Source of the DNA: an uncultured Bulleidia sp.
GTDB taxonomy: Bacteria > Bacillota_I > Bacilli_A > Erysipelotrichales > Erysipelotrichaceae
Assembly (NCBI GenBank): GCA_934725105.1
Contig: CAKVBD010000007.1
Coordinates: 10,231 to 74,230, forward strand
Direction of reading: 5' to 3'
DNA length: 64,000 bases
A program made the translations under genes and the position numbers. Positions 15,668 through 24,122 of this stretch are shown piece after piece. How positions within the stretch are numbered: the stretch's first letter is position 1; each line of letters opens with the position of its first letter. The notes under the pieces were generated by a model. It was not told where the DNA came from, ran no database searches, and worked only from the letters and a program-made list of their open reading frames with translations.

Positions 15668-18600
15668 ATGAGCGTATATCGTTGCTTTGTGGAAAAGAAA
15701 AAGCCATTCGCTACAGAAGCAAATGGTGTGAAGAGTGATCTGAAGATTGCTTTGTTGAATGATGATGTAAAAAGTGTAAGAGTCATCAATCGCTATGATC
15801 TTGAAAATATTGATGAAGAAGATTTCAAAATGGCAGAAAGAACAATTCTTTCTGAGCCACAGGTAGATACACTTTATGAAGAAGCACCTGTTGCGGAAGA
15901 TGATGAATGGGTACTTGCTGTTGAATACCTTCCTGGTCAGTTTGATCAAAGAGCAGACTCTGCTTCTCAATGTATTCAGCTTGCTACAATGAAGGAAAAG
16001 CCTGAAGTTCGCAGTGCACGTTTGTACTACATCAAGGGTAATCTTACAGAAGAAGATAAGGAAAAGATCAAAAAGACTTTGATCAACCCAGTAGAAGCAA
16101 GAGAAGCTTCTTTAGAAAAGCCTGAAACAATTCATCAGAATTATGAAAAGCCAGCTTTACCTGAAATCTTAGATGGTTTTATTGATTTGGATGAAGCAGG
16201 ATTGGAAGCATTTAGAAGTGAAAATGGCTTGGCTATGGATCTTGCAGATATCAAGTTTTTGCAGGATTACTTCAAGAATGAAGAAAAGAGAGATCCAAGA
16301 ATCACTGAAATTAAAGTGATTGATACATACTGGTCTGATCATTGCCGTCATACAACATTCAATACAATTATCAACAATGTTGATATCAAGGATGAAAATA
16401 TTAAGAAAGCATATGATGCTTATCTTGATTTGCGTAAAGAAGTTTACGCAGGAAAAACGGAAAAGCCACTTTCTTTGTGGGATCTTGCAACAATTGGCGT
16501 CAAGGCTCTTAAGAAAGATGGAAAGCTGAAAGATCTTGATGAATCTGAAGAAATCAATGCCTGTTCTGTAAGAATCAAGGTTGATGTTGATGGTGAAGAT
16601 CAGGATTGGCTGTTGATGTTCAAGAATGAAACACATAACCATCCTACTGAAATTGAACCATTTGGTGGTGCAGCTACATGTCTAGGTGGTGCAATTCGTG
16701 ACCCTCTGTCTGGTAGAAGTTATGTTTATCAGGCAATGCGTGTAACGGGTGCTGCAGATCCATTACTTCCAATTGAAGATACATTAGAAGGAAAGCTTCC
16801 TCAGCGTAAGATCGTCACAACAGCTGCTGCTGGTTATTCGTCCTATGGTAACCAGATTGGTTTGGCAACAGGTCATGTGACTGAAATCTATCATCCTGGA
16901 TATGTTGCTAAGAGAATGGAAGTTGGTGGTGTCATTGCGGCAGCACCAAGTGAAAATGTTGTTCGTGAAAGACCAGAAGCTGGAGATGTTGTTATCTTAT
17001 TAGGTGGAAAGACTGGTAGAGATGGATGTGGAGGCGCTACAGGTTCTTCGAAATCTCATAACGTTGATTCCCTTGCGAAAGATGGTGCTGAAGTTCAGAA
17101 GGGTAATGCTCCTGAAGAAAGAAAACTGCAGAGATTGTTTAGAAACCCTGAAGCTACTAAGCTGATCAAGAGATGTAATGACTTTGGTGCAGGTGGTGTA
17201 TCTGTTGCGATTGGTGAACTTGCCGATGGATTACATATTGATTTAAATAAGGTTCCTAAGAAGTATGAAGGTCTTGATGGAACAGAACTTGCTATTTCTG
17301 AATCACAGGAAAGAATGGCAGTTGTTGTTAGAAAAGAAGATGCAGATCATTTCCAGAAGCTTGCGAGTGATGAAAACCTGGAATCTACTGTTGTTGCAGA
17401 GGTAACAGAAGAAGCTCGTATGATCATGTATCTTGATGGTGTTGATATTGTTAACATTTCTAGAGAATTCTTGAATACAAATGGTGCAAAGCGTTATACA
17501 GATGTTGAAGTTGAAGATCATGGCAAGAAACAGATCGTTATGGAAACAAAGCCATTTGCAGAAAGAATGGAAGCATTGGCATCTGACTTGAATGTTTGTT
17601 CCCAGAAGGGTCTTGTGGAAAGATTTGACTCTACAATTGGTGCAGGTACAGTCTTAATGCCATTTGGTGGAAAGACACAGTTAACACCAGCACAGGCAAT
17701 GTGTGCAAAGATTCCAGTATTGAATGCAGAAACAGATACTGCTTCTTTGATGGCTTGGGGATTTGATCCATATGAAATGAGTGAAAATCCATTTACAGGC
17801 GCACAGGAATCAGTCATTTCTTCCATTGCCAAGATTGTAGCTGCAGGTGGTTCTTATCATCATGCATGGATGTCTTTCCAGGAATATTTTGGTCATATGT
17901 ATACAGATCCTAAGCGTTGGGGTCAGCCATTCTCTGCTTTACTTGGTGCATTAAAAGCACAGCAGGAATTAGAAATTGGTGCAATCGGTGGTAAGGATTC
18001 TATGTCTGGAACATTTGAAGATATCGATGTTCCACCTACATTAGTTGCATTCTCTGTTTCTACATGTAAGGCTAGTGAAGCCGTATCTGATGAATGGAAG
18101 GGTGCTGGACATAATGTTTATGTATTGAAACCTTCTTATGATGCATATGGCAATCCAGACTGGGAAAGTGTTAGAAATACATTTGATGCAATGGAATCTA
18201 TCATTAAAGATAAGAAGGCATTATCTGTATGGACATTGGAAAATGGCGGACTTGCGGAAGGTATTCTCAAGTGTGCATTAGGTAACAAGATTGGTTTTGA
18301 ATTAGATCCTTCTTTTGCGGTAGATGATCTATTTGATAAATGCTATGGTGCATTCATGGTAGAAGTAGATGGAACTTTAGAAGAAGGTACATTACTTGGT
18401 AGAACAATTGATGCATACAAGATTGTATCCAATGAAGGTGAAGTAGATCTAGATGCATTACAGAAGACATATGAAGCTAAGCTTCAGCCTGTATTCCCAT
18501 ATACAGATGTCAATCCAAAGCAGGAAATTCAGCCAATCAACTATGAAGCTAGTGAAACATTACATGCTAGCTATACAGTAGAAAAACCACATGTATTAAT

Positions 18601-19384
18601 TCCAGTATTCCCAGGGACAAACTGTGAATGGGATACAGCACATGCTTTTGAAAGAGCAGGTGCTGAATGTGAAATCTTTGTTATCAAGAATCTGACAAGT
18701 GCAGATATTGAAGCAAGTGCAAATGCATTCGCTGAAAAGATCCGTGAATCACAGATCATTGCAATCCCTGGTGGATTCTCTGGTGGTGATGAACCTGAAG
18801 GTTCAGCAAAATTCATTACAGCGTTCTTTAGAAACCCTAAGGTAAAAGAAGCTGTAACGGATTTACTTGATAACCGTGAAGGTTTGATGTGTGGTATCTG
18901 TAATGGTTTCCAGGCTTTGATCAAGTTGGGTCTTGTTCCTTATGGTAAGATCATTGATACAGATGAAAACTGCCCTACATTGACATTCAATACAATTGGC
19001 AGACACCAGTCTATGCTTGTTAGAACTAGAATTGCTTCTAACAAGTCTCCTTGGTTGAAACATACAAAGCCAGGAGAAATTCATACAGTTGCAATTTCTC
19101 ATGGTGAAGGCAGATTTGTTGCAAATGATGATGTATTGCAGCAACTCATCGAAAATGGTCAGGTAGCTACACAGTACGTTGATCTAGATGGCAATCCAAC
19201 AAGTGATGTAAGATTCAACCCTAACAATTCTTATTTAGCAATTGAAGGTATTACATCACCAGATGGAAGAGTATTTGGCAAGATGGGTCACTCTGAAAGA
19301 AGTGGTGACAACATGTATGTCAATATTCCAGATAAGAATCTTGAAAACGAAATCTTCAAGAGTGCTGTTGAGTACTTTAAATAA
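15668..19384 (+). CDS. purL: Phosphoribosylformylglycinamidine synthase, single-chain
   Basis: 1238-residue large FGAM synthase combining the PurL and PurQ functions in one chain. The synthase half shows DTYWSDHCRHTTF, NETHNHPTEIEPFGGAATCLGG and GGKDSMSGTF. The C-terminal glutaminase domain starts near residue 980 (HVLIPVFPGTNCEWDTA) and carries the nucleophile Cys in GICNGFQ and a later HGEGRF. No separate purS or purQ is needed or present. It is the last gene of the operon and is followed by a terminator. purF, purC and purB are not in the window. Confidence 0.96.
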   Translation: MSVYRCFVEKKKPFATEANGVKSDLKIALLNDDVKSVRVINRYDLENIDEEDFKMAERTILSEPQVDTLYEEAPVAEDDEWVLAVEYLPGQFDQRADSASQCIQLATMKEKPEVRSARLYYIKGNLTEEDKEKIKKTLINPVEAREASLEKPETIHQNYEKPALPEILDGFIDLDEAGLEAFRSENGLAMDLADIKFLQDYFKNEEKRDPRITEIKVIDTYWSDHCRHTTFNTIINNVDIKDENIKKAYDAYLDLRKEVYAGKTEKPLSLWDLATIGVKALKKDGKLKDLDESEEINACSVRIKVDVDGEDQDWLLMFKNETHNHPTEIEPFGGAATCLGGAIRDPLSGRSYVYQAMRVTGAADPLLPIEDTLEGKLPQRKIVTTAAAGYSSYGNQIGLATGHVTEIYHPGYVAKRMEVGGVIAAAPSENVVRERPEAGDVVILLGGKTGRDGCGGATGSSKSHNVDSLAKDGAEVQKGNAPEERKLQRLFRNPEATKLIKRCNDFGAGGVSVAIGELADGLHIDLNKVPKKYEGLDGTELAISESQERMAVVVRKEDADHFQKLASDENLESTVVAEVTEEARMIMYLDGVDIVNISREFLNTNGAKRYTDVEVEDHGKKQIVMETKPFAERMEALASDLNVCSQKGLVERFDSTIGAGTVLMPFGGKTQLTPAQAMCAKIPVLNAETDTASLMAWGFDPYEMSENPFTGAQESVISSIAKIVAAGGSYHHAWMSFQEYFGHMYTDPKRWGQPFSALLGALKAQQELEIGAIGGKDSMSGTFEDIDVPPTLVAFSVSTCKASEAVSDEWKGAGHNVYVLKPSYDAYGNPDWESVRNTFDAMESIIKDKKALSVWTLENGGLAEGILKCALGNKIGFELDPSFAVDDLFDKCYGAFMVEVDGTLEEGTLLGRTIDAYKIVSNEGEVDLDALQKTYEAKLQPVFPYTDVNPKQEIQPINYEASETLHASYTVEKPHVLIPVFPGTNCEWDTAHAFERAGAECEIFVIKNLTSADIEASANAFAEKIRESQIIAIPGGFSGGDEPEGSAKFITAFFRNPKVKEAVTDLLDNREGLMCGICNGFQALIKLGLVPYGKIIDTDENCPTLTFNTIGRHQSMLVRTRIASNKSPWLKHTKPGEIHTVAISHGEGRFVANDDVLQQLIENGQVATQYVDLDGNPTSDVRFNPNNSYLAIEGITSPDGRVFGKMGHSERSGDNMYVNIPDKNLENEIFKSAVEYFK

Positions 19385-19399
19385 TTGATGAATGAAAAG

Positions 19400-19431
19400 A
19401 CACAGGTTTGTAAAAGAACCTGTGTTTTTTT
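19400..19431 (+). terminator. Terminator of the purine operon
   Basis: ACACAGGTT (19400-19408) pairs with AACCTGTGT (19417-19425), followed by TTTTTT. Confidence 0.9.
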
Positions 19432-19566
19432 GAGTGTGGATCATTCTTTGTGCTCTTAAAATGTTAGCTAACATAGCGAAAAAATAAATGTTAGACTAAC
19501 GAATACACATGTTTGGTTTTATAATTTTCTTTTAATAAAACCGTGAAACGGCAGGAGGTATAAAAG

Positions 19567-19854
19567 ATGAATTTATTAAGTGCGAGACTCGTTGGATATG
19601 GTGTATTACTTGGAACAGTTGGAGTAAAAATTTTAACAAGTGATGATGCAAAAAAGGTATACACACATTGCACAGCTGCTGCTATGAGAGGTGTTGATGA
19701 AGTGGCAAGAGTGTATACAGCTTTAAAAGAAAACTGTGAAGATATTGGTGTTGATGCAAAAGAAATCAATGAAAAAAGAGCACAGGCAAAAGAAGCAAAA
19801 ATGATTGCTGATGCGAAAGCATTTCTTGAATCTTGTGAAGAGAAAGATGCGTAA
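19567..19854 (+). CDS. Small protein associated with a metal ATPase (DUF6110-like)
   Basis: 95 residues with one hydrophobic N-terminal segment (about residues 5-24) and an Ala/Glu/Lys-rich helical tail. It resembles small proteins of unknown function (DUF6110 or DUF1490-like) found just upstream of P1B-type metal ATPases. It has a good RBS (GGAGG) and ends 3 bases before the ATPase start, so the two form one unit. A structural or metallochaperone role for the pump is possible but not shown. Confidence 0.65.
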   Translation: MNLLSARLVGYGVLLGTVGVKILTSDDAKKVYTHCTAAAMRGVDEVARVYTALKENCEDIGVDAKEINEKRAQAKEAKMIADAKAFLESCEEKDA

Positions 19855-19857
19855 TCT

Positions 19858-21930
19858 ATGAAGTGTCAGATTCTACATGAATCAAAGGGACGCATGCGTG
19901 TACACATGCTTCAGTATCGAATGACACTGAAGCAGGCGGATATTCTGGAATACTATCTAAAGAAACAGAATGGTATAAAAGATGTTAAGGTCAATGATAG
20001 AACATCCGATGCGATTATTCTGTTTGATACGGATAGACAAGACATTATTTCTCTGCTTTCTTCTTTTCATTATGAAGAGAATATCGATGTTGTTCCTGAA
20101 CATACTGGACGTGAACTTGCAAGAGAATATGAAGATAAAGTGATTTATCATACGTTAAGACGTGCAGTAACAAGAGTGTTTTTCCCTCTTCCACTAAGAA
20201 GTGCAATTTCTTTTATGAAGAGCTGGAAATTTATTGTGCCTGGCGTACAGGCGCTTCTTGCGGGAAATATTGAAGTGAGTGTATTAGATGCAACAACGAT
20301 TGTAATTAGTATGCTTCGTGGCGACTTTGATACTGCTGGCGACTTGATGTTCTTGCTTGGGCTTTCAGAAATATTAGAAGAATGGACACACAAGAAGAGT
20401 GTTGATGATCTTGCACGCAGTATGTCGTTGAATGTGGAGAAAGCATGGAAAGTACTAGATGATGGTGCTGCGTTACTCATTCCTGTAAACGAATTTAAAA
20501 AAGGTGATCGCTTCATTGTTCGTACAAGTAATATGATTCCGTTGGATGGTGTTGTTGTGGAAGGAAATGCGGAAGTGAACCAGGCTTCTATGACGGGAGA
20601 GTCTTTACCTGTGAATAAGGATGCTGGTAAACCCGTCTTTGCGGGTACAGTTGTGGAAGATGGTGAGTGTATTGTTGAAGTGACTTCTATCAGTGGCAGT
20701 GGCAGATATGATCGTATTGTCAATATGATTGAAGAATCTGAAAAAATGAAGTCGGATTTTGAAAATCGATCTACTGAATTGGCAGATCGCCTTGTTCCTT
20801 ATTCTCTAATAGGTACAGCATTCACTTACGCACTTACTAGAAACACGAATAAAGCTCTTTCTGTTTTGATGGTTGATTTCTCATGTGCGTTGAAACTGTC
20901 GATTCCAATTGCGGTATTATCTGCGATGAGACAGGCTTCTAACATGGGAATTGTGATCAAAGGTGGAAAGTATATGGAACTGGTAAGCCAGGCAGATACT
21001 GTAGTCTTTGATAAGACAGGTACTTTAACTGTTTCTTCACCAAAAGTGAAAGATATTGTTACCTTTGAAGGAAATGACAAGAAGGAAATGCTGAAGCTTG
21101 CCGCGTGTCTTGAAGAACATTATCCACATTCCATTGCAAATGCAGTTGTTAAGGCTGCTGCAGAGCAAGGTCTTGTGCATGAAGAAAAACATTCAAAAGT
21201 GGAATATGTTGTTGCACATGGAATTGTTTCTTCTATCAATGGAAAAAAGGTTCTGATTGGCTCACATCATTTCTTGTTTGATGATGAAAAGTGCATTATC
21301 CCAGAAGGTGAAGAAGAAAAGTTCAACAATATTCCAGATGAATACTCACATTTATACATGGCAATTGGAAATCGACTGGTTGCGGTAATTCTTATTGAAG
21401 ATCCAATTCGAAAAGAAAGTGGACAACTGATTCATTCTTTACATGAGAGTGGTTTACATAATCTTGTGATGATGACGGGAGACTCTGAAAGAACCGCAAA
21501 GGCTGTTGCGTCAAAAGTAGGAATGGATGCATATTATTCTGAAGTATTGCCAGAAGATAAAGCAACATTTGTACGCAAAGAAAAGAGCAAAGGAAATACA
21601 GTCATTATGATTGGTGATGGCATTAATGATGCGCTTGCCTTGAGTGAAGCAGATGTTGCGGTTGCGATATCAAATGGTGCTGAAATCACACGTGAGATTG
21701 CAGATATTACTGTACCAGCAGACGATATCACAAAAATTGCTGTCTTAAGAAATTTGAGTACAAAGCTGGAAAATAGAATTGAAGGAAATTATCATAAGAT
21801 CATGACAATCAATTCAACATTGATTGCTTTAGGAATTCTTGGTATATTGCCACCATCTTCTACAGCATATCTACATAATTTATCGACACTTGCATTAAGT
21901 GTTTACTCAATGAGTGATATAAAGATGTAA
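19858..21930 (+). CDS. P1B-type heavy-metal ATPase with SCALK membrane motif
   Basis: 690-residue transporting ATPase. An N-terminal HMA_2-like domain (1-80) lacks a CxxC metal site. The catalytic landmarks are complete: TGES at 246-249, phosphorylated Asp in DKTGT at 385-389, HYPHSIA at 421-427 (the HP locus), and GDGINDALALSEADVAVA near the C-terminal end. The membrane motif that selects the ion reads SCALK at 342-346, in place of the classical CPC or SPC. The transported metal therefore cannot be read from known classes. It is preceded by its small partner gene. The C-terminal helices end at SVYSMSDIKM. Confidence 0.85.
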   Translation: MKCQILHESKGRMRVHMLQYRMTLKQADILEYYLKKQNGIKDVKVNDRTSDAIILFDTDRQDIISLLSSFHYEENIDVVPEHTGRELAREYEDKVIYHTLRRAVTRVFFPLPLRSAISFMKSWKFIVPGVQALLAGNIEVSVLDATTIVISMLRGDFDTAGDLMFLLGLSEILEEWTHKKSVDDLARSMSLNVEKAWKVLDDGAALLIPVNEFKKGDRFIVRTSNMIPLDGVVVEGNAEVNQASMTGESLPVNKDAGKPVFAGTVVEDGECIVEVTSISGSGRYDRIVNMIEESEKMKSDFENRSTELADRLVPYSLIGTAFTYALTRNTNKALSVLMVDFSCALKLSIPIAVLSAMRQASNMGIVIKGGKYMELVSQADTVVFDKTGTLTVSSPKVKDIVTFEGNDKKEMLKLAACLEEHYPHSIANAVVKAAAEQGLVHEEKHSKVEYVVAHGIVSSINGKKVLIGSHHFLFDDEKCIIPEGEEEKFNNIPDEYSHLYMAIGNRLVAVILIEDPIRKESGQLIHSLHESGLHNLVMMTGDSERTAKAVASKVGMDAYYSEVLPEDKATFVRKEKSKGNTVIMIGDGINDALALSEADVAVAISNGAEITREIADITVPADDITKIAVLRNLSTKLENRIEGNYHKIMTINSTLIALGILGILPPSSTAYLHNLSTLALSVYSMSDIKM

Positions 21931-21932
21931 AG

Positions 21933-21966
21933 AAAAAGTGAACCTTTATTATTTGGTTCACTTTTT
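21933..21966. terminator. Bidirectional terminator
   Basis: AAAAAGTGAACC (21933-21944) pairs with GGTTCACTTTTT (21955-21966), between the converging ATPase and zinc-ribbon genes. Confidence 0.9.
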
Positions 21967-21972
21967 GCATGC

Positions 21973-22866
21973 TTATCTTTTTTCACCAATCCACTTTAAT
22001 TCGTATTCACCCGTGACTTCCAGTGTTCCGCCATTTGACAAGTCAATCGAATCTTCTGTTTCATAGTAGTCTGTGATTCTTCCAAGAGAATCTTTGACAT
22101 GCAAGCCTGCATCTTTTAATGCCTTGACTTGGTAAATGCCAGGGCGTAAAGAGCGAGGAATGTCATAGACACCAGGTGTAATTCTTAATTCGTTATCATT
22201 CTTGATATAAATCAAATGTTCATCTTTATGATTCTTTGCGGCATTCACTTTCTGATAGAATCTTTCTCTAATAAAGAACATTTCAGCATTTTCTACTGCG
22301 TAAGTGAATGTTTTTGTTGGTGTGACAACTCTGATTTTGTCTGTATCATTTGTATTTCTAACAACATATCCTAATCTATGACAGTTGATGATATGTTCAG
22401 ACATGAAATAAACCGCTGCTTCTGTTTCATATAACATACCTTCAATTTTCATGGATTCTTTTTTGCTGACGGCATCTGGAATATTATTGATAGTAGATTT
22501 TCTGACTTCAACAATACTTCTAGGAGAATATTCATTTGGAATACTGCTTGGAGATACGCGAAGATTTGCACGAATGGCATTGATACAATGTTCTCCTTCA
22601 TGTAATAAGATCTTAGGTAAAGGATATAAACGTGCAATGACATCTTCTGGCTTATTTGTTTCCAAGTATGTATCCATGATCATATCTTTCATATGTGGCT
22701 GTGCAGTGACAATACGCTGAAAGATATCATATTTCACAGGAAGACCATGTTCACTGATGATTTGTTTGCAGTTTTTACAAATATAGTGTCCATCTGATAA
22801 TTTTTCTGGACGGTTAAATAATCCTCCCATTTCGGATAAACAAAAATCACATACTTTTTTTGCCAT
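21973..22866 (-). CDS. Protein with N-terminal zinc ribbon (DUF4428-like), function unknown
   Basis: 297 residues. The N-terminus carries two CxxC pairs (CDFC near residue 6, CKNC near residue 32) with the spacing of a DUF4428-type zinc ribbon. No known catalytic motif follows. The middle and C-terminal parts are mixed alpha/beta; the C-terminus (ITPGVYDIPRSLRPGIYQVKAL... EVTGEYELKW) looks like a beta-sandwich ending in a short strand. There is no signal peptide, so it is probably cytoplasmic. RBS AAGGAG precedes the ATG. It is monocistronic and diverges from the str operon. I do not recognise its function. Confidence 0.6.
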   Translation of the reverse strand: MAKKVCDFCLSEMGGLFNRPEKLSDGHYICKNCKQIISEHGLPVKYDIFQRIVTAQPHMKDMIMDTYLETNKPEDVIARLYPLPKILLHEGEHCINAIRANLRVSPSSIPNEYSPRSIVEVRKSTINNIPDAVSKKESMKIEGMLYETEAAVYFMSEHIINCHRLGYVVRNTNDTDKIRVVTPTKTFTYAVENAEMFFIRERFYQKVNAAKNHKDEHLIYIKNDNELRITPGVYDIPRSLRPGIYQVKALKDAGLHVKDSLGRITDYYETEDSIDLSNGGTLEVTGEYELKWIGEKR

Positions 22867-23062
22867 AAAAAATCTCCTTGCTTTAGCTATTATAGCATGA
22901 AAAGGAAAATGGAATAATCCAGCTTATCTTATTAATATACATTCTAGAGTAGCGGACTTGGAAATATTGAAGGAAACAGATAGAAAATACTATGATTGTT
23001 ATGCAGAAATCGAATATTTGGCACACTCGGATGTGTGGACAAACTTTTTTTGCAAAAAAGTA

Positions 23063-23092
23063 TTGACAGATATATGGTAACAACTGTAATAT
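23063..23092 (+). promoter_or_regulatory. str operon promoter
   Basis: A consensus -35 TTGACA (23063-23068) and TAATAT (23087-23092) are separated by 18 bases. They lie about 100 bases before rpsL, whose leader contains two hairpins. Confidence 0.75.
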
Positions 23093-23110
23093 ATACGAGC
23101 TTAGCGAAAA

Positions 23111-23172
23111 TTGGCTTTACTTTGGTAGAGCCAAAAAATAAGGTTAAGAATGACGCACACGGTTGTGTGTGC
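23111..23172 (+). promoter_or_regulatory. Structured rpsL leader
   Basis: Two hairpins precede rpsL: TTGGCTTTAC/GTAGAGCCAA with loop TTTG (23111-23134), then GCACAC/GTGTGC (23155-23160 and 23167-23172). They may bind a ribosomal protein for autoregulation. I do not recognise a named leader family. Confidence 0.45.
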
Positions 23173-23193
23173 ATAAGCGAAAGGAGAAAGAAA

Positions 23194-23610
23194 ATGCCAA
23201 CAATAAACCAGTTAGTACGTAAAGGCCGTACTGATAAAGTTTACAAGTCAAAGTCCCCTGCATTAAACAGAGGATTCAACAGTTTGAAGAAGAAACCTAC
23301 AAACTTGAGCAGCCCACAGAAGAGAGGTGTCTGCACTCGTGTAGGTACAATGACTCCTAAGAAGCCAAACTCTGCATTAAGAAAGTATGCCCGTGTTAGA
23401 CTTTCCAACGGTATGGAAGTTACAGCATATATTCCAGGTGTAGGACATAACTTACAGGAACACTCTGTAGTTATGATCAGAGGTGGCCGTGTTAAGGATC
23501 TACCAGGTGTTCGTTACCACATCATCAGAGGTACATTAGATTGTGCTGGTGTTAACGAAAGAAATCAGTCCCGTTCATTATACGGTGCTAAGAAACCTAA
23601 GAAGAAGTAA
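23194..23610 (+). CDS. rpsL: 30S ribosomal protein S12
   Basis: 138 residues starting MPTINQLVRKGR. The decoding-site loop KKPNSALRKYARVRL and the later PGVGHNLQEHSVV are conserved. The start at 23194 follows AAGGAG; the longer open frame upstream is leader sequence. First gene of the str operon. Confidence 0.97.
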   Translation: MPTINQLVRKGRTDKVYKSKSPALNRGFNSLKKKPTNLSSPQKRGVCTRVGTMTPKKPNSALRKYARVRLSNGMEVTAYIPGVGHNLQEHSVVMIRGGRVKDLPGVRYHIIRGTLDCAGVNERNQSRSLYGAKKPKKK

Positions 23611-23632
23611 GAGATAGAGAGGAGATATTAAT

Positions 23633-24103
23633 ATGCCAAGAAAAGGTTATGTAGCAAAGCGTGACGTATTACCAGATCCAATCTATAACTCAAAGTTAGT
23701 TACAAAGTTAATTAACAAGATCATGATCGATGGTAAGCGTGGAACAGCACAGACAATTTTGTATGATGCATTCGCTTCAATTGAAAAGAAAACAGGCGAG
23801 AACCCTATGGAAGTATTCGAAAAGGCTCTCGGAAACGTTATGCCTCAATTAGAGTTGAAGGTTAGACGTGTAGGTGGTGCAAACTACCAGGTACCAGTAG
23901 AAGTATCTGCTGAAAGAAAATTAACATTGGGTCTCAGATGGATCGTTAACTACTCAAGACTCCGTCATGAGAACACAATGGAAGAAAGACTTGCTAACGA
24001 AATTATGGACGCTGCTAATGGAACAGGTGCTTCCGTTAAGAAGAGAGAAGATGTTCATAAGATGGCTGAAGCAAACAAGGCGTTTGCTCACTTCCGTTGG
24101 TAA
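23633..24103 (+). CDS. rpsG: 30S ribosomal protein S7
   Basis: 156 residues, standard length. It nucleates assembly of the 30S head and lines the E site. MPRKGYVAKRDVLPDPIYNS at the start and the RRVGGANYQVPVEV beta-hairpin region are diagnostic. It lies 22 bases after rpsL with its own GAGAGGAG site. Confidence 0.97.
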   Translation: MPRKGYVAKRDVLPDPIYNSKLVTKLINKIMIDGKRGTAQTILYDAFASIEKKTGENPMEVFEKALGNVMPQLELKVRRVGGANYQVPVEVSAERKLTLGLRWIVNYSRLRHENTMEERLANEIMDAANGTGASVKKREDVHKMAEANKAFAHFRW

Positions 24104-24122
24104 TTAGAGAAAGGAGCTAAAA

